Shown here: piece by piece, positions 33,484-41,060 of the stretch
How the letters are laid out: each line of letters starts with the position of its first letter
Numbering within the stretch: the stretch's first letter is position 1
Assembly (NCBI GenBank): GCA_035550315.1
Contig: DASZPL010000117.1
Span: 1 to 64,000, forward strand
Reading direction: 5' to 3'
DNA length: 64,000 bases
Source: DASZPL01 sp035550315
GTDB lineage: Bacteria; Actinomycetota; Actinomycetes; JAFAQI01
Position numbers and translations under genes: made by a program
Notes under the pieces: generated by a model
Seen by the model: the letters and a program-made list of their open reading frames with translations, nothing else
Databases searched by the model: none
What the model was told of the DNA's origin: nothing

Positions 33484-34737
33484 GTGGCAGCGCGGCAGTC
33501 GGCGTGGGAGTCGGCGCGGCTGCAGTTGAGCGAGGCGGTCCGCCAGCTCGGCCTCGACGACGGGATGCACCAGCTGCTGGCGACGCCGCGTCGCGAGATG
33601 ACCGTCAGCATCCCGCTGCGCCGCGACGACGGCCACATCGAAGTGCTGCGCGGCTATCGCGTGCAGCACAACCTGTCGCGCGGCCCGGCCAAGGGCGGCA
33701 TCCGCTACCACCCGTCGACCGACATCGACGAGGTGCGCGCCCTCGCGATGTGGATGACCTGGAAGTGCGCGCTGATCGGCATCCCGTACGGCGGCGCCAA
33801 GGGCGGCGTCTCGATCGACCCGCGGCTGTACAGCACCGCTGAGTTGGAGCGGGTGACGCGCCGCTACGCCAGCGAGATTCTGCCGATCGTCGGCCCGGAG
33901 CGCGACATCCCGGCGCCGGACGTCGGCACCGACGAGCAGACGATGGCCTGGTTCATGGACACCTATTCCGTGAACCGCGGCTACACCGTGACCGGCGTCG
34001 TCACCGGCAAGCCGGTCAGCATCGGCGGCTCGGTCGGCCGGGCGGGAGCGACCAGCCGTGGCGTGATGATCAGCGCGTTCGCCGCACTGCGGGAAGCCGG
34101 GGTCGACCCGCGGGACGTGACGGTCGCGGTGCAAGGCTTCGGCAAGGTCGGCGGCCTGGCCGCGCAGTACCTGCACGACGCCGGCTGCCAGGTGGTCGCC
34201 GTCTCGGACGTCAAAGGCGGCGCCTACAACTCGATGGGGCTCAACCCGGCGAAGCTGCTGCGCGAGGTGCGGGGCGGCATGGAGTCGGTCGTCGGCTACC
34301 CCGGCACCGACGCGATCAGCAACGAGGAGTTGCTCGAGCTCGACGTCGACGTCCTCGTCCCCGCCGCGCTCGAGAGCGTGATCCACGACGGCAACGCCGA
34401 CCGGATCCGGGCGCGGTTCATCGTCGAGGGCGCAAACGGTCCGACGACGCCGGACGCCGACGCAGTGCTGGCCGACCACGGCGTGGTCGTCGTACCCGAC
34501 ATCCTGGCGAACTCCGGCGGTGTCGCGGTCAGCTACTTCGAGTGGGTGCAGGATCTGCAGGCATACGCCTGGAGCGAGCACGAAGTGACCGACCGGCTCG
34601 CCGTCATCCTGGAACGCGCGTATGCCGAGGTGTCGGCACTCGCCACGGAGCGGCAGGTCTCGTTGCGCACCGCGGCGCAGATGATCGGAGTGGGCCGGGT
34701 CGCCGAGGCCCACCACCTCCGCGGGCTCTATCCCTAA
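33484..34737 (+). CDS. gdhA: Glu/Leu/Phe/Val family dehydrogenase (glutamate dehydrogenase)
   Basis: A 417-aa enzyme. The GRGPAKGG-like substrate segment reads LSRGPAKGGIRYHPS, the catalytic Lys is in GIPYGGAKGGV, and the nucleotide-binding domain has VAVQGFGKVGGLAAQYLHDA. VEGANGPTTPDADAVLADHG and DILANSGGVAVSYFEWVQ are typical of NAD(P)-dependent glutamate dehydrogenases of the GDH-50 class. GTG 33484 lies 6 bases after CAGGAT (33472-33477), a likely leaderless promoter. The 3' end is part of a tandem duplication that continues into the intergenic DNA. Confidence 0.92.
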   Translation: MAARQSAWESARLQLSEAVRQLGLDDGMHQLLATPRREMTVSIPLRRDDGHIEVLRGYRVQHNLSRGPAKGGIRYHPSTDIDEVRALAMWMTWKCALIGIPYGGAKGGVSIDPRLYSTAELERVTRRYASEILPIVGPERDIPAPDVGTDEQTMAWFMDTYSVNRGYTVTGVVTGKPVSIGGSVGRAGATSRGVMISAFAALREAGVDPRDVTVAVQGFGKVGGLAAQYLHDAGCQVVAVSDVKGGAYNSMGLNPAKLLREVRGGMESVVGYPGTDAISNEELLELDVDVLVPAALESVIHDGNADRIRARFIVEGANGPTTPDADAVLADHGVVVVPDILANSGGVAVSYFEWVQDLQAYAWSEHEVTDRLAVILERAYAEVSALATERQVSLRTAAQMIGVGRVAEAHHLRGLYP

Positions 34738-34818
34738 GACCGGATAGCCATCCGGTGTATCGGCGGGCTCTATCCGTAAGACGGATAGCCATCCGGTGTA
34801 TCGGCGGGCTCTATCCCC
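34721..34818 (+). repeat. Tandem 41-42-bp repeat from the gdh 3' end
   Basis: Copy 1 (34721-34762) includes the last codons of the dehydrogenase gene and its stop. Copy 2 (34763-34803) is nearly identical but one base shorter. A 15-base third partial copy starts at 34804. Each full copy contains a hairpin of the type CCGGAT-AGCC-ATCCGG (first at 34740-34755), so the array could act as a doubled terminator or barrier. Confidence 0.85.
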
Positions 34819-34903
34819 AAAACCGTCTCCGGATGCGTGACCTGCCCGCAGCCGCATGCCAAAATGACAGCGCTGTAACTTTCGGCGAGCGAGAGGTGCA
34901 CCG

Positions 34904-35197
34904 ATGACCGCGCAGGAAGCCCGCGCCGGCGGCGAGCCTGCCGTCCGGGAACTATCCGAGCGCGACCGCGAGATCCTCGCCTTCGAACGGCAGTGGTGGA
35001 AGTACGCCGGCGCGAAAGAGCAGGCGATCCGCGAGCTGTTCGACATGTCGGCAACGCGCTACTACCAGGTGCTCAACGCGTTGCTCGACCGACCTGAGGC
35101 GCTCGCCGCTGACCCGATGCTGGTGAAGCGGTTGCGGCGGATGCGTGCCGCGCGGCAGCGGGCGCGGTCCGCCCGTCGGTTGGGCTTCGAAGTCTGA
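34904..35197 (+). CDS. DUF3263 protein, HTH-like
   Basis: A 97-aa actinobacterial protein. LSERDREILAFERQWWKYAG and AKEQAIRELFDMSATRYYQVLNALLDRP form the conserved DUF3263 core, which looks like a helix-turn-helix (FDMSATRYYQVLNALL); the tail is Arg-rich. Possibly DNA-binding; function unknown. ATG 34904 follows GAGAGGTG. It is directly followed by the LytR C-terminal-domain gene, the usual partner in this phylum. Confidence 0.88.
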   Translation: MTAQEARAGGEPAVRELSERDREILAFERQWWKYAGAKEQAIRELFDMSATRYYQVLNALLDRPEALAADPMLVKRLRRMRAARQRARSARRLGFEV

Positions 35198-35271
35198 CCC
35201 CTCGCAGCCGGCACCGAGCGCCGCCGACGGCGCGACAGTTCGTCAACCGGCTGGCGCCGCCGGTCGTCGCC

Positions 35272-35700
35272 GTGGCGGCGGTCGTCGTCATCATCGTCGT
35301 GTTGCTCGCAGTCAACGGTCATCCGGACAACGGTCCGACCCCGAGCGTCGTCACGACGCCGCGGCATCCCACCGCCACCGCGTCACCGGCCGTCACGAGC
35401 CCACCGCCTCAACCGCCGAGCGCACCGGTCCGAGTCCTCAACAACTCGACCCGGCAGGGATTGGCGCACCGGGTCGCGGCGCAGTTGCGGTCGGCCGGCT
35501 GGCGGGTCGTGCGGATCGGCAATCTGCGCGGCCGGCTCAGTGCGACGACGCTCTACTTCGCGCCGCGCGAGCGGGCCGCCGCACACCGTCTCGCCCGGCA
35601 GTTCCCGTCGATCCAGCGGGTCGAGCCCGATGTCGCCGCCGGCGTGCATGGCCGGCTGACGTTGGTCGTCACCCGTTATTGGAAAGCATCCCGACGATGA
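35272..35700 (+). CDS. Membrane-anchored LytR_C-domain protein
   Basis: From the first canonical start in frame, GTG 35272, 142 aa: an immediate membrane span (VVVIIVVLLAV), a Pro/Thr/Ser linker, and a LytR_C domain (VRVLNNSTRQGLAHRVAAQL; GWRVVRIGNLRGR; TTLYFAPRERAAAHRLARQF). The frame is open back to 35113 with no ATG, GTG or TTG. A CTG at 35194 overlapping the DUF3263 stop would add 26 residues with the basic pre-span region usual for such proteins. It overlaps otsB by four bases. Confidence 0.82.
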   Translation: MAAVVVIIVVLLAVNGHPDNGPTPSVVTTPRHPTATASPAVTSPPPQPPSAPVRVLNNSTRQGLAHRVAAQLRSAGWRVVRIGNLRGRLSATTLYFAPRERAAAHRLARQFPSIQRVEPDVAAGVHGRLTLVVTRYWKASRR

Positions 35701-36497
35701 ACAACGTCGACGAGGTGGTGGCCGCGATCGTCAGCGACCCGGCGCGTGCCGCCGTGGCTTTGGACTTCGACGGCACGCTCGCGCCGATCGTCGAGCGGCC
35801 GGAAGCTGCCCGGGCCGTCTCCGGCGCGCCGGACGTGCTGCGCCGGCTGGCGGCCCGGCTGGGCGGCCTGGCGTTGGTCAGCGGCCGCCCGGCGGCGGAC
35901 GTCGTACGGTTCGCCGACGTCGCGGAGGTGCCGAGGATCCGCGTGCTCGGGCACTACGGGTTGCAGTCGTGGCGCGACGGCCGGCTGGAGTCGCCGCCGC
36001 CGGACCCCGCGATCGACGTCGTGCGTGACCGGCTGCCCGGCCTGCTCGCAGCTGCGCCGGACGGCGTGTACGTCGAGGACAAGCAGCACTCGCTGGTCGT
36101 GCACACCAGGCCGGCCGCCGACCCGAAGACGGCACTCGTGGAGCTGACACCGGCGATGCAGGCGCTCGCCGACGAGGTGGGGTTGGAGGCAGTGCCGGGG
36201 CGCTATGTCCTCGAGCTGCGGCCGCCCGGCGTCGACAAGGGCGGCGCGGTGCGGCAGCTCGTGACGGAGGTCGGCGCCGCCGCCGTGGTCTATGCCGGTG
36301 ACGACCTCGGCGACGTACCGGCATTCCGCGCCGTCGACCAGCTGCGGGCAAGCGGGCTCGCGGGCCTGACGGTGGCCGTCGCGGCCGCCGCCGACGTCGA
36401 CGCACCGGCGGCGCTGCGGGAGCAGGCCGACCTCGTGCTCGACAGCCCGGCGGCCCTGGTGGCGTGGCTGTCGGAGCTCGCCGACCAGCTGGACTGA
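35697..36497 (+). CDS. otsB: Trehalose-6-phosphate phosphatase
   Basis: A 266-aa HAD-superfamily enzyme that releases trehalose from trehalose 6-phosphate. Motif 1 ALDFDGTLAPIVERPEAA (nucleophile Asp and general acid Asp), motif 2 LALVSGR, motif 3 Lys in RPPGVDKGGAVRQL, and motif 4 YAGDDLGDVPAF. GHYGLQSW matches the cap-domain stretch of OtsB. otsA is not in the window. Start ATG 35697 overlaps the preceding stop (ATGA). The organism thus has OtsAB-type trehalose synthesis as well as the GlgE/TreS and TreZ routes further on. Confidence 0.93.
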   Translation: MNNVDEVVAAIVSDPARAAVALDFDGTLAPIVERPEAARAVSGAPDVLRRLAARLGGLALVSGRPAADVVRFADVAEVPRIRVLGHYGLQSWRDGRLESPPPDPAIDVVRDRLPGLLAAAPDGVYVEDKQHSLVVHTRPAADPKTALVELTPAMQALADEVGLEAVPGRYVLELRPPGVDKGGAVRQLVTEVGAAAVVYAGDDLGDVPAFRAVDQLRASGLAGLTVAVAAAADVDAPAALREQADLVLDSPAALVAWLSELADQLD

Positions 36498-36499
36498 CC

Positions 36500-36563
36500 C
36501 ATATCGGGTTGGGCCGAGATCATCGATATGGCACACTGATCACGCGCGGCCCGCGGGCCGCGC
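36500..36563 (+). promoter_or_regulatory. Predicted promoter and inverted repeats upstream of the thrC riboswitch
   Basis: A possible -35 TTGGGC (36509-36514), a 17-base spacer and -10 CACACT (36532-36537). The inverted repeat CATATCG (36500-36506)/CGATATG (36524-36530) overlaps it. A perfect 20-bp palindrome of alternating G/C blocks, GCGCGGCC...GGCCGCGC, fills 36544-36563, right where transcription would begin and just before riboswitch helix P1. Confidence 0.4.
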
Positions 36564-36564
36564 A

Positions 36565-36670
36565 CTCATCAAGAGGGGCAGAGGGACCGGCCCGGTGAAG
36601 CCCCGGCAACCACCCGGAAGGGCAGGTGCCAACTCCGGCTCCGGCGCGAGGTGCGCCGGAGAAAGATGAG
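36565..36670 (+). ncRNA. SAM-I (S-box) riboswitch
   Basis: All S-box landmarks are in order: P1 strand CTCATC (36565-36570), AAGAGGGGCAGAGGGACCGG, GCCC, TGAA, CCCGGCAACC, GGTGCCAACTCC, and the closing GAAAGATGAG whose GATGAG (36665-36670) pairs with the first strand. It lies 17 bases before the threonine synthase start. The ribosome site (GAGAGG region) begins right after P1, and no intrinsic terminator is visible, so control is probably translational, with S-adenosylmethionine lowering expression. Confidence 0.93.
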
Positions 36671-36687
36671 GACGAGAGGTTTTCGCG

Positions 36688-37941
36688 ATGCCCCCCGTGA
36701 TCGACCTGCCGGCGACGTCGGCGTTCGGTGCCGCCGCCCGGCTGGAGTGCCGGGAGTGCGGATCGAGCTACGAGCTCGGGCCGTCCCACGTCTGCGAGCT
36801 GTGTTTCGGCCCGCTCGAGATCGCCTACGACCTGGACGCGCAGCAGTCGGTGAGCCGGGCGTCGATCGCCGCCGGGCCGGCGAGCATGTGGCGCTACGGC
36901 AGTTTGCTGCCGACCACGCCGCTGGTCGACCTGCAGGTCGGCATGACCCGGCTGGTGCGCGCGGACCACCTCGCCCAGGCGCTCGGCATGAAGACGCTGT
37001 GGGTCAAGGACGACAGCGGCAACCCGACGCACTCGTTCAAAGACCGCGTCGTGGCGGTCGCGGCGTCGGCCGCGCGGACGCTCGGTTTCGAGGTGCTGGC
37101 CTGCGCCTCGACCGGCAACTTGGCGAACGCCGTCGCCGCCGCGGCCGCGGCGGCCGGCCTGCGGTCGGTCGTGCTGATCCCGCACGACCTCGAGGCCGGC
37201 AAGGTGGTGACCACGGCGGTCTACGGCGGCACGGTGGTGGCGGTCGACGGCTCGTACGACGACGTCAACCGGTTGTGCGCCGAGGTCGCCGGCGAGCTGC
37301 CGTGGGCGTTCGTCAACGTCAACGTCCGGCCGTTCTACGCCGAAGGCTCGAAGACCGTCGGGTACGAGATCGCGGAGCAGCTCGGCTGGCGGCTGCCGGA
37401 GCAGGTCGTCGTACCGATCGCGTCCGGCTCGCTGCTCACGAAGGTCGACAAGGCGTGGCGGGAGTTCGGCGCACTCGGCCTGGTCGAGCCGACGCCGTAC
37501 AAGGTGTTCGGCGCTCAGTCGAGCGGCTGTGCGCCGGTGGCCGCGGCGTTCCGCGCCGGTCACGACGTGGTGCAGCCGGTCCGGCCGACCGGCATCGCGA
37601 AGTCGCTGGCGATCGGCAACCCGGCCGACGGGCCGTACGCGCTCGACGTCGTACGCCGCACCGGCGGGGCGATCGCGGACGTGACCGACGACGAGGTCGT
37701 CGAGGGCATCCGGCTGCTGGCCGCGACGACGGGCATCTTCGGCGAGACCGCCGGCGGCGTCACGGTGGCGACACTGCGCAAGCTGCTCGCGTCGGGTGAG
37801 TTGGATCCCGACGCCGAGACCGTCATCCTCAACACCGGTGACGGGTTGAAGACGTTGGACGCGGTGGCGCCGGTCGCCGGCCCGACCGTGACGATCGCCC
37901 CGAGCCTGAAGGCATTCCGAGAGGCAGGTCTGGCGCAGTGA
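36688..37941 (+). CDS. thrC: Threonine synthase
   Basis: A 417-aa PLP enzyme converting O-phosphohomoserine to threonine. An N-terminal zinc-ribbon-like segment (LECRECGSSYEL...VCELCFGPLE; C21, C24, C36, C39) precedes the catalytic domain with GNPTHSFKDRVV (PLP Lys118) and ASTGNLANAVAA. VVPIASGSLLTKVDKAW is the phosphate-binding loop. Control by a SAM riboswitch is sensible, because O-phosphohomoserine is the branch point between threonine and methionine, although in most bacteria S-boxes sit on methionine genes. A CysO-like gene follows 10 bases later. Confidence 0.95.
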   Translation: MPPVIDLPATSAFGAAARLECRECGSSYELGPSHVCELCFGPLEIAYDLDAQQSVSRASIAAGPASMWRYGSLLPTTPLVDLQVGMTRLVRADHLAQALGMKTLWVKDDSGNPTHSFKDRVVAVAASAARTLGFEVLACASTGNLANAVAAAAAAAGLRSVVLIPHDLEAGKVVTTAVYGGTVVAVDGSYDDVNRLCAEVAGELPWAFVNVNVRPFYAEGSKTVGYEIAEQLGWRLPEQVVVPIASGSLLTKVDKAWREFGALGLVEPTPYKVFGAQSSGCAPVAAAFRAGHDVVQPVRPTGIAKSLAIGNPADGPYALDVVRRTGGAIADVTDDEVVEGIRLLAATTGIFGETAGGVTVATLRKLLASGELDPDAETVILNTGDGLKTLDAVAPVAGPTVTIAPSLKAFREAGLAQ

Positions 37942-37951
37942 GGATGCATCG

Positions 37952-38230
37952 ATGAGCGTGACCGTGCGCATCCCGACCATCCTGCGGTCGCTCACCGGCG
38001 GCGCGGCCGAGGTCGACGTCGACGGCGCCGCGACGCTCGCCGAGGTGATCGACCGGCTGGAGGCCGACCACCCCGGCACGCGGACGCGGATGCTCGACGA
38101 CGACGGCAAGCTGCGCCGGTTCGTCAACGTCTACGTGAACGACGACGACGTCCGGTTCGCCGACGGGTTGCAGACGCCGACGCCGGACGGCGCCTCGGTC
38201 TCGATCATCCCCGCCGTCGCCGGCGGCTGA
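37952..38230 (+). CDS. MoaD/ThiS-family sulfur carrier, CysO-like
   Basis: A 92-aa ubiquitin-fold protein: VTVRIPTILRSLTGG, FVNVYVNDDDVRFADGLQTP and the C-terminal VSIIPAVAGG with the diglycine that is thiocarboxylated. These stretches closely follow M. tuberculosis CysO, which feeds sulfur to CysM for cysteine synthesis and is processed by the Mec hydrolase. Neither cysM nor mec is here; instead it is cotranscribed with thrC under the SAM riboswitch, an arrangement also found in other actinobacteria. In this place it may serve cysteine or methionine sulfur supply. Confidence 0.88.
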   Translation: MSVTVRIPTILRSLTGGAAEVDVDGAATLAEVIDRLEADHPGTRTRMLDDDGKLRRFVNVYVNDDDVRFADGLQTPTPDGASVSIIPAVAGG

Positions 38231-38240
38231 CCCGTCCCGA

Positions 38241-38276
38241 CCCGACCGACCCGACCGACCCGACCGACCCGACCGA
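38241..38276. repeat. Four tandem copies of a 9-bp unit
   Basis: CCCGACCGA repeated exactly four times (38241-38249, 38250-38258, 38259-38267, 38268-38276), right after the CysO-like stop. The unit contains only C, G and A on this strand. Confidence 0.9.
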
Positions 38277-38294
38277 CCTTAACGACCTTCCCTG

Positions 38295-38363
38295 CCGATC
38301 ATGGCGTTAGTGACGCACTAACGCCATGATCGGCGTGAAACGTGGTCACTAACGCCATGATCG
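38295..38363. repeat. 18-bp perfect inverted repeat plus a third copy of the arm
   Basis: The arm CCGATCATGGCGTTAGTG (38295-38312) and its exact complement (38316-38333) are separated by 3 bases. After a 13-base gap the second arm recurs as a 17-base direct copy (38347-38363). It lies between the convergent cysO-like and NlpC/P60 genes. It may act as a terminator, but the third copy suggests a dispersed repeat family or protein-binding site. Confidence 0.88.
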
Positions 38364-38414
38364 CGGGAAGTCGGCGGCGAGTTGCCGTCGCCGGCGGCCC
38401 GCCCGTCGGCGGGG

Positions 38415-38966
38415 TTAGCGCTGGTTGCGGATCAGGATGACCCGGCCGTAGGCGAGATGGCCCTGGTAGATCTGCTGCTTGCGGACGTGCGAGCCGCTGT
38501 GCGGGGCGTGCCACCACTTGTCGTGGCCGGCGTAGATGCCGACGTGGAACGCGTAGCCGCCGGACTCCTGGAACACCAGGTCGCCGACCCGCAGGTTGCG
38601 CCGGTGCGCGATGTGGTGCACGGATTGGTACTGCGCCTCGGCATTGTGCGGTAGCCAACGCTGCACCGCGCGGCCGAAGACGTAGCGCACCAGCCCGGAG
38701 CAGTCGAACGCACCTGGGCCGGCGGCGCCGTACACGTACGGCTTGCCGCGCTGGTTGCGTACGACGTGCATCACGTGACTGATCTTGTGCTCGTAGAGCT
38801 GGAAGGGGCGGTGGTGCGGCTGGGCCTGGTGGGCGGTGGCGGCCGCGCCGGTGGAGGTCGTCGCGGCGGCCGCCGGGGGCGTGCTGAGAGCGGTGCCGAG
38901 GGTGAGGGCTAGGACTGTCGTTGCGGCGGCGGCGCCCAGACGGGCGCGCAGGGTCGCAGCAGGCAT
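38415..38966 (-). CDS. Secreted NlpC/P60 peptidoglycan endopeptidase
   Basis: A 183-aa secreted cell-wall hydrolase. Signal peptide with [18 protein letters not shown], then a short linker and an NlpC/P60 domain with catalytic Cys in [13 protein letters not shown], His in [10 protein letters not shown] and a third polar His in WWHAPHSGS. Such enzymes cut the D-Glu-DAP bond of stem peptides. A c-di-AMP riboswitch precedes the gene, the typical control of actinobacterial resuscitation-promoting factors and NlpC/P60 hydrolases. ATG 38966 is the start. Confidence 0.93.
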   Translation of the reverse strand: MPAATLRARLGAAAATTVLALTLGTALSTPPAAAATTSTGAAATAHQAQPHHRPFQLYEHKISHVMHVVRNQRGKPYVYGAAGPGAFDCSGLVRYVFGRAVQRWLPHNAEAQYQSVHHIAHRRNLRVGDLVFQESGGYAFHVGIYAGHDKWWHAPHSGSHVRKQQIYQGHLAYGRVILIRNQR

Positions 38967-38973
38967 ATGTGCG

Positions 38974-39135
38974 TCTCCGACGCCTGCCGGGTTAGCTGTC
39001 GGGTTGGGGCCGTGACTAGCCCTGCCGCCGTGGCGGCTTCACCCCGTAGGAGCGCGGTGCGCCCCAGGTGCTTGGGTCCCCGGTCCTGTCCGATTCTCGA
39101 GTAACCCCTCCGACGGACAGGCTCGGCGGACGAAG
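38974..39135 (-). ncRNA. ydaO-yuaA-type c-di-AMP riboswitch
   Basis: Read on the minus strand from about 39130: CGCCGAG, ACCGGGGACCCAAG, GGGGTGAAGCC, then AACCCGACAGCTAACCCGGC and AGGCG (complement of 38980-39006). The last block is the most conserved part of the ydaO class. The exact ends are estimated from landmarks. It lies directly upstream of the NlpC/P60 gene; c-di-AMP binding normally shuts such genes off. Confidence 0.88.
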
Positions 39136-39196
39136 AGGTGCGCCTCCCGGCCGGGCGGCGCCGGGCCAGCATAGGGGAAGCGCCCGCTCCCGCGCG

Positions 39197-39223
39197 CTTG
39201 CACTCACACACTTCGAGTGCTAA
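39197..39223 (+). promoter_or_regulatory. CIRCE element 1 (HrcA operator) of groEL2
   Basis: CTTGCACTC (39197-39205), 9 bases, GAGTGCTAA (39215-39223). It matches the CIRCE consensus TTAGCACTC-N9-GAGTGCTAA in all but two positions of the left arm. Confidence 0.9.
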
Positions 39224-39233
39224 CAATGAGTCA

Positions 39234-40949
<1,716 letters not shown>

Positions 40950-40980
40950 CCCAGACGCGCGTCCGACAGGATGCGTCGTT

Positions 40981-41020
40981 CGTAGATGGGGCGGCCCGAA
41001 ATCGGGCCGCCCCATCTACG
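40981..41020 (+). terminator. Strong 19-bp hairpin after groEL2
   Basis: The 40 bases 40981-41020 fold on themselves: an arm starting CGTAGATGGGGCGGCCCG pairs perfectly with its complement around a 2-base loop. TTT follows. It is the strongest intrinsic-terminator candidate in the window, 32 bases after the groEL2 stop. Confidence 0.9.
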
Positions 41021-41060
41021 TTTGGGGAGGACTTCGTCGCGCAGAATCGAACACCAAGTG

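Noticed and set aside
35145..35696. A long N-terminal extension of the trehalose phosphatase
   Set aside because: This frame is antiphase to the LytR_C gene and is low-complexity. ATG 35697 gives the correct OtsB length and start.
38241..38276. The CCCGACCGA array as a CRISPR
   Set aside because: Units are 9 bases and directly adjacent with no spacers, and no cas gene is in the window.
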